In this document: positions 1 to 9,057 of the stretch, one piece after another
How the letters are laid out: each line of letters opens with the position of its first letter
Position numbering within the stretch: position 1 is the stretch's first letter
DNA from: JABFXX01 sp036489755
GTDB lineage: Bacteria; Myxococcota_A; Polyangia; Haliangiales; Haliangiaceae
Length of the DNA: 64,000 bases
Direction of reading: 5' to 3'
Assembly (NCBI GenBank): GCA_036489755.1
Contig: DASXFD010000075.1
Coordinates: 144,168-208,167, forward strand
The notes under the pieces: generated by a model
Told to the model about the DNA's origin: nothing
Seen by the model: only the letters and a program-made list of their open reading frames with translations
Database searches by the model: none
Made by a program: the position numbers and the translations under genes

Positions 1-1
1 C

Positions 2-226
2 GCGCACTGCGGGTTCCGCGCGTTTCGCGCGAGCGCCGCGCCGAAGCTGACGATCACGCAGGATCGGATGGCGCACGCGTCCGAGCTCTTGCACAAGATC
101 AAGGCGAGCGGGCTGCGCGTCGTCGAGGTGCCGGTGACCGTTCGCTACACCGCGCACTCGATGGCGAAGGGGCAGGGCGGGTTCCAGGCCGTGCGCATCC
201 TGTTCGATTACTTCTTCCGCGCCTGA
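2..226 (+). CDS. glycosyltransferase family 2, C-terminal fragment
   Basis: The open frame enters from the left edge and ends at TGA 224-226, leaving 74 residues. The visible tail has CGFRAF near its start, SELLHKIKASGLRVVEVPV in the middle and RYT..S..KGQ near the end. This is the usual C-terminus of bacterial GT2 enzymes of the dolichyl-phosphate-mannose-synthase type, where the KGQ segment precedes a short amphipathic tail. It lies 17 bases before rfbA on the same strand and probably belongs to the same polysaccharide operon. The catalytic N-terminal half is outside the window, so donor and acceptor cannot be judged. Confidence 0.8.
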   Translation, partial: AHCGFRAFRASAAPKLTITQDRMAHASELLHKIKASGLRVVEVPVTVRYTAHSMAKGQGGFQAVRILFDYFFRA

Positions 227-243
227 GTGATAAAAGGCAATCG

Positions 244-1119
244 ATGAAAGGCATCGTCCTCGCAGGCGGCAGCGGCACGCGGTTGTATCCGCTGACGTCG
301 GTGATCTCGAAGCAGCTACTGCCCGTCTACGACAAGCCGATGATTCACTATCCGCTGGGCACGCTGATGCTCGGTGGGATTCGCGAGATCCTCTTGATCT
401 CGACACCGCATGATCTGCCGCGGTTTCGCGAGCTGCTCAAAGACGGCAGCCAGTGGGGAATCTCGATCAGCTACGCGGAGCAGCCGAGGCCTGAAGGCAT
501 CGCGCAGGCGTTCCGGATCGGCGCCGACTTCATCGGCTCCGATAGCGTCACGCTCGTGCTCGGCGACAACATCTTCTACGGCGAAGGGCTCGGCGTGCAG
601 CTCCAGCGCCGCGTGAGCGAGAACGACGGCGCGACCGTGTTCGCATATCCGGTGCGCGATCCCGAGCGCTACGGCGTCGCCGAGCTCGATGCCCACGGCA
701 AGGTGGTCGGCATCGAGGAGAAGCCGAAGCAGCCGAAGTCGAATTTCGCGGTGACCGGCCTGTACATCTACGACAACCATGTCGTCGAGATCGCGCGCGC
801 ATTGCAGCCGTCGCCGCGCGGCGAGCTCGAGATCACCGACGTCAACAAGGCCTATCTCGAGCGCGGCAAGCTTCGCGCGCACGTCCTTTCACGCGGCAAC
901 GCGTGGCTCGACACCGGCACGCACGAGTCGTTGCTCGAGGCCGCGAACTTCGTCGCCGTCGTCGAGCGCCGCCAGGGCCTCAAGATCTCGTGCGTCGAAG
1001 AGATCGCGTATCGGCTCGGCTACATCGACGCGGCCGCGGTGCGCGTGGTCGCCGACTCGCTCAAAGGCAGCGAGTACGCGCGCTACCTGCTCGACGTGAT
1101 CGGGCACAAGAAGGGATGA
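244..1119 (+). CDS. rfbA: glucose-1-phosphate thymidylyltransferase
   Basis: This enzyme makes dTDP-glucose from dTTP and glucose-1-phosphate, the first step of dTDP-L-rhamnose synthesis in the cytoplasm. The 291 residues match the usual RmlA length. The nucleotide-binding signature GGSGTRLYP is at residues 8-16, SKQLLPVYDKP at 22-32 and the metal-binding LGDN at 106-109. The ATG at 244 follows an AAAGG-like ribosome site and sits 17 bases after the preceding glycosyltransferase stop. It leads a rfbA-rfbC-rfbD-rfbB order with short gaps or overlaps, so the four enzymes are almost certainly co-expressed. Confidence 0.97.
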   Translation: MKGIVLAGGSGTRLYPLTSVISKQLLPVYDKPMIHYPLGTLMLGGIREILLISTPHDLPRFRELLKDGSQWGISISYAEQPRPEGIAQAFRIGADFIGSDSVTLVLGDNIFYGEGLGVQLQRRVSENDGATVFAYPVRDPERYGVAELDAHGKVVGIEEKPKQPKSNFAVTGLYIYDNHVVEIARALQPSPRGELEITDVNKAYLERGKLRAHVLSRGNAWLDTGTHESLLEAANFVAVVERRQGLKISCVEEIAYRLGYIDAAAVRVVADSLKGSEYARYLLDVIGHKKG

Positions 1120-1171
1120 GCGAGCGATCCACCGCGGGCGACTTTGCCCGCGTAGCGAGCGAGAGTATTCG

Positions 1172-1729
1172 ATGAAGGTCCATCCGACGACGCTTGCCGA
1201 GGTCGTGCTCGTCGAGCTCGATGTGTTCGGCGACGCGCGCGGCCGGTTCATGGAGACGTTTCGGCGCGAGCGCTACGCCGAGCTCGGCATCGGCGTCGGG
1301 CTCGAGTTCGTGCAGGACAACTTTTCGTCGTCGGCGCGAGGCACGCTGCGCGGCTTGCACTACCAGCTGCGCCATCCGCAGGGCAAGCTCGTGCACGTCA
1401 CGCGCGGCGAGGTCTACGACGTCGCGGTCGACATCCGGCGCGGCTCGCCGACGTTCGGGCTCTCGTTCGGCGCGCTGCTCTCGGCGGACAACCATCTCCA
1501 GCTGTGGGTGCCGCCGGGCTTCGCGCACGGCTTCGCCGTGACCAGCGAGACCGCCGACTTCGCGTACAAGGTCACCGCGACGTACGATCCCGCCGACGAA
1601 CGCGCGATCGCGTGGAACGATGCCGAGCTCGGGATCGCGTGGCCGCTCCAGGGCGAACCGACGCTGTCCAAGCGCGATGCGGCCGCGCCGGCGTTTCGCG
1701 ACGCGGAGCTGCCGGTCTACGCGTCATGA
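1172..1729 (+). CDS. rfbC: dTDP-4-dehydrorhamnose 3,5-epimerase
   Basis: This RmlC cupin enzyme epimerises C3 and C5 of dTDP-4-keto-6-deoxyglucose. The protein has 185 residues, the standard size. The catalytic histidine lies in LRGLHYQL (His63) and the downstream DFAYKVTATYDP segment carries the conserved tyrosine region. It starts 52 bases after rfbA, and its stop overlaps the rfbD start in an ATGA arrangement, indicating translational coupling. It acts between RfbB and RfbD in the rhamnose pathway. Confidence 0.96.
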   Translation: MKVHPTTLAEVVLVELDVFGDARGRFMETFRRERYAELGIGVGLEFVQDNFSSSARGTLRGLHYQLRHPQGKLVHVTRGEVYDVAVDIRRGSPTFGLSFGALLSADNHLQLWVPPGFAHGFAVTSETADFAYKVTATYDPADERAIAWNDAELGIAWPLQGEPTLSKRDAAAPAFRDAELPVYAS

Positions 1730-2568
1730 AGCTGCTCGTGACCGGTGGCGCCGGCCAGCTCGGGCGAGCACTCGTCCGCCGCGCGGGTGCGCACGAGATC
1801 CTCGCGCTCGATGTCGATCAACTCGACATCTGCGACGCGGCGCAAGTCACCTCTCGCCTCGACGGCATCGACGTCGCGATCAACGCGGCCGCATATACCG
1901 GCGTCGACAAGGCCGAGGGCGAGCCCGAGCGCGCGTTCGCGATCAACGCGCACGGTGCAGAGGTCGTCGCGCGTGCGTGTGCCGAGCGCGGCGTTCGCAT
2001 GCTCCACGTCTCGACCGACTACGTGTTCGACGGCGCCGGGTCACGGCCGTATCGTGAAGACGATCTCGTCGCACCGCTCAACGTGTACGGCGCGAGCAAG
2101 GCCGCCGGCGAACGCGGGGTACACGCGGCAGGCGGCATCGTCGTGCGCACGTCGTGGCTGTTCGGCGAAGGCGGCCCGAGCTTCGTCCACACGATGCTTC
2201 GGCTCGCGCGCGAGCGGCCGGTGCTCCGCGTCGTCGCCGATCAACACGGCTGCCCGACGTGGGCCGACGATCTCGCCGACGCGCTGCTCGCGCTCGCGCC
2301 GCGCGCTGACCTCGCCGCGACGTATCACTTCTGCAACGCCGAGCCGACGACGTGGCACGGCTTCGCGACCGCGATCGTCGAGGCTGCGCGCCGCCGCGGC
2401 CCGGTCGCGTGCGAGCGCGTCGACGCGATTACCACGGCCGACTACCCGACGCCCGCGAAGCGCCCGATGTACTCGGTCCTCGATTGCGCGCGGATCTCGT
2501 CGCTCGGCATCGTGCCGCCACCGTGGCGGCGCGGCCTCGAGACCGTCATCGCGAAGGAGCTCGGCTGA
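1726..2568 (+). CDS. rfbD: dTDP-4-dehydrorhamnose reductase
   Basis: This NAD(P)H-dependent RmlD enzyme completes dTDP-L-rhamnose. The Rossmann motif GGAGQLG is at residues 7-13, HVSTDYVFDG at 94-103, and the catalytic Tyr121/Lys125 pair is in YGASK. The 280 residues are typical of the family. The ATG at 1726 overlaps the rfbC stop by four bases. A longer in-frame extension upstream runs through rfbC in another frame and is not credible. The stop in turn overlaps the rfbB start by one base (TGATG). Confidence 0.96.
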   Translation: MKLLVTGGAGQLGRALVRRAGAHEILALDVDQLDICDAAQVTSRLDGIDVAINAAAYTGVDKAEGEPERAFAINAHGAEVVARACAERGVRMLHVSTDYVFDGAGSRPYREDDLVAPLNVYGASKAAGERGVHAAGGIVVRTSWLFGEGGPSFVHTMLRLARERPVLRVVADQHGCPTWADDLADALLALAPRADLAATYHFCNAEPTTWHGFATAIVEAARRRGPVACERVDAITTADYPTPAKRPMYSVLDCARISSLGIVPPPWRRGLETVIAKELG

Positions 2569-3596
2569 TGGCTCGCAACATCGTCGTCACCGGCGGCGCC
2601 GGCTTCATCGGCTTCAACTTCGTGCGCGAGCTGCTCGCCGCCGAGCCGACCACAAACGTGATCGTGCTCGACAAGCTCACGTATGCGGGCAATCCGCGCT
2701 CGCTCGCCGAGCTCGCGAACGAGCCGCGCTTCTCGTTCGTGCGCGCCGACATCGCCGACTCGACAGCCATGCGCGAGCTGCTCGCGCGCGCACACCCGGA
2801 CGCGGTCGTGCACTTTGCCGCCGAGAGCCACGTCGACCGCTCGATCGACGGTCCCGAAGACTTCATCCAGACCAACGTCGTCGGGACGTTCCGGCTGCTC
2901 GAAGAGTGCCGCCGCTACCTCGCGGCCAATCCGTCGCCCGGGTTTCGCTTCGTGCACGTGTCGACCGACGAGGTCTTCGGCGCGCTCGGCCCGACCGGCT
3001 CGTTCGTCGAGACCACGCCGTACGATCCGCACTCGCCGTATTCGGCCTCGAAGGCGGCGAGCGATCACCTCGTGACCGCGTACGTGCACACGTACAAGTT
3101 TCCGGCGGTCACCACGAACTGCTCGAACAACTACGGGCCGTATCAGTTCCCCGAAAAGCTGATCCCGCTCACGATCGCGAACGCGATCGCCGGCAAGCGG
3201 TTGCCGGTCTACGGCAAGGGCGAGAACATACGCGACTGGATCTACGTGACCGATCACTGCGCCGCCGTGCGCGCCGTGCTCGAGCGCGGCCGCATCGGCG
3301 AGGCGTACCTGATCGGCTCGCGCAACGAGCAGAAGAACCTCGACGTCGTCCACACAATCTGCGACACGCTCGACGAGCTGCACCCGACCGGCGCGCCGCA
3401 CCGCGCGTTGATCGAGTTCGTCACCGACCGGCCGGGCCACGATTTTCGCTATGCGATCGATCCGGCGAAGATCGAGAGCGAGCTCGGCTGGCGCGCGACG
3501 ATCGGCTTCGCCGAAGGAATCCGGCGCACGATCGAGTGGTACCTCGCGAACCGCGCGTGGACCGACGCGATCCGCTCCGGCGTCTATCGCGCGTAG
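2568..3596 (+). CDS. rfbB: dTDP-glucose 4,6-dehydratase
   Basis: This extended SDR enzyme converts dTDP-glucose to dTDP-4-keto-6-deoxyglucose. It has 342 residues, with NAD-binding GGAGFIG at 9-15, the STDEVFG active-site segment (Asp134, Glu135) and the YSASK catalytic pair (Tyr158, Lys162). NCSNNYGPYQFPEKLIP is the typical substrate loop. The gene starts at an ATG sharing one base with the rfbD stop. Its 3' end overlaps the convergent membrane-protein gene by 13 bases, so no independent terminator separates them. Confidence 0.97.
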   Translation: MARNIVVTGGAGFIGFNFVRELLAAEPTTNVIVLDKLTYAGNPRSLAELANEPRFSFVRADIADSTAMRELLARAHPDAVVHFAAESHVDRSIDGPEDFIQTNVVGTFRLLEECRRYLAANPSPGFRFVHVSTDEVFGALGPTGSFVETTPYDPHSPYSASKAASDHLVTAYVHTYKFPAVTTNCSNNYGPYQFPEKLIPLTIANAIAGKRLPVYGKGENIRDWIYVTDHCAAVRAVLERGRIGEAYLIGSRNEQKNLDVVHTICDTLDELHPTGAPHRALIEFVTDRPGHDFRYAIDPAKIESELGWRATIGFAEGIRRTIEWYLANRAWTDAIRSGVYRA

Positions 3597-4885
3597 CGAC
3601 GGGACAGCGCCGCGGCCGCACCGGCGATGCAGGTCGCGGTCACGAGCCAGTGCGAGAACCGATAGTCGAACCCGCCGGCGAACAGCGCCATCGCGAGCTC
3701 GTACGCGAGCCCGCTGGCCGTCAGCGCGCGCACGAGCGGCACGCGCATGAAGACGAGCAGCGCGATCGCCGCGACCAGGTAGAGCCACGCGCGGAACAAA
3801 CGCAGCGAGTCGGCCGCATGCGCGACCGCTCGCGTGGCGAGCTCCCACGTCGACGGGATCGCGCGGTGATGCATCGGTGCGAGCAGATCGAAGTCGCCGA
3901 GATCGTCGAAGATCGGATCGACCGGCTCGGTCCAGCCGACGAGCCGCTTCGCCATCTGCTCGCGATGGAGCAGCCAGTCGACCGGATGATTGAGGACTGC
4001 GTGACGCCAGTCGCGATACAGCGCCCACGCTTCGTCGGGGTCGATGACCGGATCGAAGCTGCGGCGATCGCCGTGCGCGAGCCCCCACCAATCCGACGGA
4101 TCGTGCTTGCCCCCCGTGATCTCGCGCAGGCGATGCGCGTCGAGCAGCGGCACACCCGCGAACGCCGTCTCGAGCGATCGCTCGCCGGTCACGTGATGCC
4201 GGCGCAGCACCGCGACGGTATCCGGCAGCATGAGCGCTTGTTCCGCGAAATAGTCGTCGTTGTCGATGAGGATGCGGTCCGCCGCGATCGCTGCACCTTC
4301 GACCGCGATCGCGACACCGGCGATCGCGACAACGCGCCGCCAGCCGATCAGCGATGTCGGCACGATCGCGAGTAACGGCACGACCGCCGCGATGCACGTG
4401 AAGCGACAGTTGCACGCGAGCACGAACAGCGCGATCCCGACGAGCTTCCAGCCGCGTCGCGGTTCGAGCAGCGCCGCGAGCCCGGCGACGAGCGCGCCGG
4501 CCATTAGCGGATCCGGCCAGATCGGCGCCATCGCCGCAGACACCGGTGGGAACAGCAAGACCGCAACTGCGCCGAGCGCCGCGGCGCGCGGCGATAGCAC
4601 CTTGCGCAGCAGCGCGGCGGCGCCGAACAGCAAGAGTGCGCTCTGCAAGAGCAACATCGGAAACGGGCCGGCCATGATCCATTCGAATGCGCGCCACAGC
4701 AGCGTCGCGAGCGCCGGATGCGAGTCGCTGTACGAGCCGCCGCGGACCTCGTAGAGCTCGAGCGCCGAGTCGAGGCTGAGGTAGCCCGGATAGCAGCCGA
4801 GGACGAAGACGAGCCAGCCGCCGAGCAAGAACGTCGACGGTGGCCGCGCCGCGACCCACGCTCGTGCTCGCTGCAGACGCTGCAT
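3584..4885 (-). CDS. polytopic membrane protein, possible GT-C type transferase
   Basis: The gene product is a roughly 433-residue integral membrane protein of no family I recognise with certainty. After a short basic N-terminus it has about nine or ten hydrophobic segments, then a long hydrophilic region in the second half containing DWWGLAHGDRRSFDP and NHPVDWLLHREQ, then further membrane spans. An acidic GYLSLDSALELYEVRGG loop after the first span resembles the Asp-containing first loop of lipid-dependent GT-C glycosyltransferases; that is an inference. The ATG at 4885 was chosen, but a GTG at 4903 is also in frame. It lies just downstream of the LPG-synthase-like gene on the same strand. 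Confidence 0.75.
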   Translation of the reverse strand: MQRLQRARAWVAARPPSTFLLGGWLVFVLGCYPGYLSLDSALELYEVRGGSYSDSHPALATLLWRAFEWIMAGPFPMLLLQSALLLFGAAALLRKVLSPRAAALGAVAVLLFPPVSAAMAPIWPDPLMAGALVAGLAALLEPRRGWKLVGIALFVLACNCRFTCIAAVVPLLAIVPTSLIGWRRVVAIAGVAIAVEGAAIAADRILIDNDDYFAEQALMLPDTVAVLRRHHVTGERSLETAFAGVPLLDAHRLREITGGKHDPSDWWGLAHGDRRSFDPVIDPDEAWALYRDWRHAVLNHPVDWLLHREQMAKRLVGWTEPVDPIFDDLGDFDLLAPMHHRAIPSTWELATRAVAHAADSLRLFRAWLYLVAAIALLVFMRVPLVRALTASGLAYELAMALFAGGFDYRFSHWLVTATCIAGAAAALSRRYAR

Positions 4886-4909
4886 TTTCGTCGGAAATAT
4901 CACGAAATG

Positions 4910-5866
4910 TTAAGCATCGGCGGGACGTTGAAGGACACCGCGTCGCTTCGCGAACGGCATGCTCGCGAGCCCGACGACGAGCGACGCCACGACACCGTAC
5001 ACGAAATGCACGATCGCAAATGCCAAGACCGCACCTTCGCGGTCGCTGGCGGTCGCGCCGTTCGCGTAGCTCGCGAACAAATACACGAGCGCGGCTTGCG
5101 TCGTGCCGAGCCCGGCGGGCGAGATGGGCAACACCGACGCGATGACGACGATGGGGACCATCACGATGCCGACGTCGAACGGCACCGGCACGTGCCAGAC
5201 CCGAAGCGCGATCCACTGTCCGAGGACCAACGCCGCGACGTGCGGGATGCGCGCGATGATCGCGAGCGCGTGACCCGAGAGGCCGGCGTCGAAGAGCGGC
5301 GCGAGCACAGCTCGGCGTGCGAGGAATTCGGGCGCGAGCTTGATCAGCGCGAGATACACCGCGAACGCGCCGCACAAGATCTCCAGCGTCGTGAGTAACT
5401 GCGGGCTCGGCAGCGAGAGGTTGCCGAGCGCGATCGCAAGCGTCGTCAACACGAGCAGCGCCGCGAAGTTCGTGCCGATCAGAAACAGCGTTGCGCCCGT
5501 GGCACGCGCGCCTGCGGTCCCGGATTTGTGCAGGTAATAGCCGAACGCGCCTTGACCGACCGCGTAGTTCACGACGAACAGCGCATACGTCGCGCCCCGA
5601 ACAGCGACCACGTCGCCGAACGGACGGCGCAGCCGTAGCCCGATCAGCCCGACCCACGTCGCGAACGAGTCGGTGCACAACACGCACGCGACCATCCCGA
5701 GATCGACGGCCGCGAGCGCGAGGTGAGGCCCATGCCCGAGTCCATCCCGAAAAGCGGCGACAGGAACGCGCGTGACGACCACGACGAGGATCGCGATTCC
5801 GACGAGCCACGGCCACGAACGTCGAAGGAATCGCGCCAACTGTTGCACGTCGCCCCTGGCTATCAT
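4910..5866 (-). CDS. LPG-synthase-type flippase-domain membrane protein (copy 1)
   Basis: This 318-residue protein is entirely membrane-embedded. It matches the lysylphosphatidylglycerol-synthase transmembrane region family (formerly UPF0104), whose members lack the aminoacyl-transfer domain and are often found in polysaccharide loci. Visible signatures are WPWLVG near residue 18, LCTDSFATWVGL, VLPISPAGLGTTQ and VLAFAIVHFVYGV. A clear paralogue lies at 11349-12311. Its ATG is only 12 bases from the start of the divergent gene at 5879, so promoters must lie inside coding sequence. The substrate is unknown; lipid or lipid-linked-sugar translocation is a guess from context. Confidence 0.85.
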   Translation of the reverse strand: MIARGDVQQLARFLRRSWPWLVGIAILVVVVTRVPVAAFRDGLGHGPHLALAAVDLGMVACVLCTDSFATWVGLIGLRLRRPFGDVVAVRGATYALFVVNYAVGQGAFGYYLHKSGTAGARATGATLFLIGTNFAALLVLTTLAIALGNLSLPSPQLLTTLEILCGAFAVYLALIKLAPEFLARRAVLAPLFDAGLSGHALAIIARIPHVAALVLGQWIALRVWHVPVPFDVGIVMVPIVVIASVLPISPAGLGTTQAALVYLFASYANGATASDREGAVLAFAIVHFVYGVVASLVVGLASMPFAKRRGVLQRPADA

Positions 5867-5878
5867 ATTGCTGCTCGG

Positions 5879-7750
5879 ATGTCGTTCGGCTTTGGGGAAT
5901 CGCGTGGCGGCGGTAAATGGCTCGCGCTCGAGATCGTGACGGCGTTTGTCGTTTCGATCGCGTTTGTCGCGAGCTGCACGATCATCAACGTCAACGCGCT
6001 GACGCGCCCTGGCCAGGTGTCGGCGCTTGCGGCGATCGATTACCGGCTGATGTGGTTCGGCATCCCGCTCATCGCCGCGCTCGCGATCTCGGCGAAAGTG
6101 CGCGGGGGCGCCGCGTTCGATCGCGTGAGCGCGCTGGTTTGCGCCGCGTTCGCGGGCCTCGCGTCGGCGGGCCTTGCCGGCGGCATCGTTGCGATCCTTC
6201 ATCGCACCAACTTCGCGCTCGGTGCCTATTTGGGCGACACGGCCGTACTCGCGGACTGGTCAGATCGGTTGAAGCATGGCGCCGAAATTCCCGGGAAGAT
6301 CGTCGGAGCGGGGATTTATCCGCCGATGCAGGTCTACTGGGTCGCGTGGATCTCGAAGCTGTTCTCGTTCGATTCGCTCTACGCGGTGAAGTACTTCCAG
6401 ATCCTCGGCGTCGTCTTGTTGGGCCCGCTGAGCTACGCGACGTGGCGGCTGTTGTTTCGGCCGACGTGGGCGCTCGGGCTGGGCATCGTGTGCACGCTTC
6501 CGCTAGTCGAGGGGTTCCGCGAGTACCCGATGCTTGTCCTGGCGATCTTTCTCCCGTTGCTCGTGAAGTTTTTCGACATCTATCGACGTTCGCCGGACTA
6601 CCACCCGCTACAGCTCGCCCGGTTCGGCGTCTTGTTTGGCATCGCGTTCGGGCTCTTGTTCCTGATGTACTCGGGGTGGGTTCAATGGTCGGCGCCGGGG
6701 ATCTTGTTCGCCGGGCTCTACTTTTTGCCGTGGCGCAAACGACCGTCGCACGCGCTGATCTTCGCAGGCGTCACCGCGCTGCTCTTCGCGATCGTGTCGA
6801 TCCACTACTTGATCAGCGTCGCGCACGCGCCACCGATCCGCGACGACTACACGTACTTCGAAACGTCGGTCGATCCCGCGTACTTCGCGATGTGGCGCGG
6901 CGGCATGCCGGGCAAGATGACGTTCTTGACGTGGCCGCCACCGGGCGAGCTCGGCAACGTCGGGATGTTCACCGTGCTGATCTGTGTCGGTATCGGTGGC
7001 GCGATCGCGCTCGGCCCGCGCCGTACGCTCGTGATCTCGTTGAGCGCGATCCTCGCGGGCACCTGGCTGTTTCGCTTCTACTACGCGCATCGCTACTACG
7101 AGACCAAGCTCGTCCAGCTGTATCCACGCACGACCGTCGAGCTACTGTACGGATCGATGATCTTGGCGGGCTATGCGGTCTACATGCTCGTGGAGCGCGC
7201 GCGTGCGCGAGCCGCACCCGACAGCCCACTACGCGGTCGTGCAGCGGTCGTGGGACTCGCAGCAGGTTTGCTCCTCTTGATCGTGCAGAGCACGTCGGTA
7301 ACGACCGATCGCTACATGCCGGAAGAGGATCGCGACTACTGGGGCCACCTCGCGTGGCTCGCCCTCAAGACGCCTCAGCTCGAAGATGACCAGACCGCCG
7401 GCGCCAAGGTGACGACCGTCGGCGAGACGTCGGATGATCCGAACCACGAAGAGTCGATCGAGCTCCATCTCCCGACGGTGCGAGGGTTCGCGTCTGCGGT
7501 GCTGTATCCCGCGCCCGACGGTTTTCCGATCGATTTCGAGCTCGACGTTTGGGACAGCCAGAACTGGCTGACGCGGCTCAAAGTCACGAACCAGGCCGCA
7601 CCCGACAAGCCGCTCGTGCTGCGCTGGACGCCACCGGACCCGGATCACGCTGTCGACCACACGAACGCGTTCCGGATCAAGGCGACGAAGCTCCGTCGCG
7701 TCGGCGATGGTTATGGCTTGCGCATGGCCAAGATCGAGCTGTTTCAATGA
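5879..7750 (+). CDS. large membrane protein, AftA-like arabinofuranosyltransferase candidate
   Basis: The product has 623 residues, with about a dozen hydrophobic helices up to roughly residue 470. A soluble C-terminal domain follows, predicted beta-rich, with SIELHLPTVRGF near its start and LRMAKIELFQ at the end, resembling a discoidin-like sandwich. Early residues contain NALTRPGQV, followed by GAGIYPPMQVYWVAW and KLVQLYPRTTVEL. From memory, these resemble the layout of actinobacterial AftA (GT85) enzymes, which use decaprenyl-phospho-arabinose. That relation is an inference. The ATG at 5879 was chosen because the upstream extension runs through the divergent gene. The next gene overlaps its stop (ATGA). 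Confidence 0.75.
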   Translation: MSFGFGESRGGGKWLALEIVTAFVVSIAFVASCTIINVNALTRPGQVSALAAIDYRLMWFGIPLIAALAISAKVRGGAAFDRVSALVCAAFAGLASAGLAGGIVAILHRTNFALGAYLGDTAVLADWSDRLKHGAEIPGKIVGAGIYPPMQVYWVAWISKLFSFDSLYAVKYFQILGVVLLGPLSYATWRLLFRPTWALGLGIVCTLPLVEGFREYPMLVLAIFLPLLVKFFDIYRRSPDYHPLQLARFGVLFGIAFGLLFLMYSGWVQWSAPGILFAGLYFLPWRKRPSHALIFAGVTALLFAIVSIHYLISVAHAPPIRDDYTYFETSVDPAYFAMWRGGMPGKMTFLTWPPPGELGNVGMFTVLICVGIGGAIALGPRRTLVISLSAILAGTWLFRFYYAHRYYETKLVQLYPRTTVELLYGSMILAGYAVYMLVERARARAAPDSPLRGRAAVVGLAAGLLLLIVQSTSVTTDRYMPEEDRDYWGHLAWLALKTPQLEDDQTAGAKVTTVGETSDDPNHEESIELHLPTVRGFASAVLYPAPDGFPIDFELDVWDSQNWLTRLKVTNQAAPDKPLVLRWTPPDPDHAVDHTNAFRIKATKLRRVGDGYGLRMAKIELFQ

Positions 7751-9057
7751 CGTCGAGCTCGCAACGCTGCGACATGTTGGGCGTGTGGGCGTGGGTGACT
7801 TTGTTCGTAGTCGCGGCGCTGGTCGTCGCGATGGACGTGCATCGGCTCGAGAACCCGATTGGCGAGAAGAACCTCCCATCGCTGCCGCCTGGACAAGCGG
7901 ACTTCTCGGTTCCGTATATCGGCTCGCGCGCGCTCATCGCAGGCATCGACCCCTATCACGACAGCGAGCATCCCGAGATCATCCACTCGGACCAGTTCCA
8001 TGCCGAGGCCGTCGTCAACGGCCAGCCGCGCCTGATCATTTACGCGCCGACGCAGCTCTTGCTGTACACGCCGTTCGCGCTCCACTACGACGAAGATTGG
8101 CAGTCAGCGGGACGATGGTGGTTCTGGATCTCACTGCTTTCGATCGGCGTGCTCGGCGCGGTGACGTGGCTCTTGGCGCGACGTACGGGCGGCGAGCCGT
8201 TGTCACCCGCGCTCGCCATCGTGTTCTTCGTCATTCTCACGCTCAACTTCGGGAGCGAGCTCGGCCTCGAGCGCGGTCAGAGCGACAACTTCTTCGCGTG
8301 CCTGTGTTGGTGCGGCCTCGTGCTGGCGCTCTGCGACCGATGGGGGCCTGGGATGTTCCTCACGACGGTGGGGACGGTCATCAAGGGCTATCCGATCGTG
8401 TTCGCGATCGGCCTCGCCGCTCTCGCGCTTCGGCGCGAGACGTGGAAACGCGCGCTCGTCGGCGGGCTCGTGGGGCTCGCCGTGATGGTGGCGCCGGTAT
8501 TGCCGTACATGCGCGAGGGCATGCAGGGCGTGTCGGCGCGCCGCATGTTGTTCTACACGTGGTGGCTCAACCACAGCTTCCGCAACACGATGCTCCACAT
8601 CTTCGGTGGCGGCTTGTGGTTGACGCGGGTGATCGAGTGCGCGGTGCTCGCGATCGTCGTGATCTGCTGGGTCAATGCGCGCCGTGCGCTACGCGCCAAG
8701 AGCGACGCCGCAGCGACGTGGGTCGTGCTGTTCGCGACGATGTCGCTCGCGCTGATGATCGGATTTTCGCGAACGAGCGTTAGCTACGATCTCGTGCTCG
8801 TGATGCCGGGCATGCTGATCATCGCCGCCACGCAACGCAGGCTCGGCGAGCAACTGGGCTTCTCGCGGCGATGGGTGCACGGGTTCGGTGTCGTGCTCGC
8901 GGTTGGCCTGATCGCGCTGTTCAAGTTCCGCTACGAAGGGCCGCCGGGCTCGTTCGAGGGCTTCCCGCTATCGGGGCTTGGCCTGATCATCGCGCTCGCG
9001 GCGATCGGCGCCGCGGTCGTGCGAACGCTCTCGTTCAAGCGTGTGGCATCGAGCTGA
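7747..9057 (+). CDS. GT87 (DUF2029) family membrane glycosyltransferase
   Basis: The protein has 436 residues with about ten membrane spans. Its large first periplasmic loop contains DFSVPYIGSRALIAGIDPY, a typical position of the acidic residue in polyprenyl-phosphate-mannose-dependent GT87 enzymes. LELGLERGQSDNF-like text (observed as GSELGLERGQSDNFF) and the VGTVIKGYPIVFAIGLAAL segment are further family hallmarks. The start codon overlaps the preceding stop, so it is co-translated with the AftA-like gene. The 3' end overlaps the convergent methyltransferase gene by 23 bases. It probably adds a sugar from a polyprenyl-phosphate carrier on the outer face of the inner membrane. Confidence 0.8.
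   Translation: MTSSSQRCDMLGVWAWVTLFVVAALVVAMDVHRLENPIGEKNLPSLPPGQADFSVPYIGSRALIAGIDPYHDSEHPEIIHSDQFHAEAVVNGQPRLIIYAPTQLLLYTPFALHYDEDWQSAGRWWFWISLLSIGVLGAVTWLLARRTGGEPLSPALAIVFFVILTLNFGSELGLERGQSDNFFACLCWCGLVLALCDRWGPGMFLTTVGTVIKGYPIVFAIGLAALALRRETWKRALVGGLVGLAVMVAPVLPYMREGMQGVSARRMLFYTWWLNHSFRNTMLHIFGGGLWLTRVIECAVLAIVVICWVNARRALRAKSDAAATWVVLFATMSLALMIGFSRTSVSYDLVLVMPGMLIIAATQRRLGEQLGFSRRWVHGFGVVLAVGLIALFKFRYEGPPGSFEGFPLSGLGLIIALAAIGAAVVRTLSFKRVASS

Noticed and set aside
2442..5816. Very long open frame on the minus strand (over 1100 codons)
   Set aside because: It runs antisense through rfbD, rfbB and two membrane genes, is Arg-rich with no domain, and arises from high GC content. Similar long frames at 1745-4375, 16628-19336 and 45779-49477 were rejected for the same reason.
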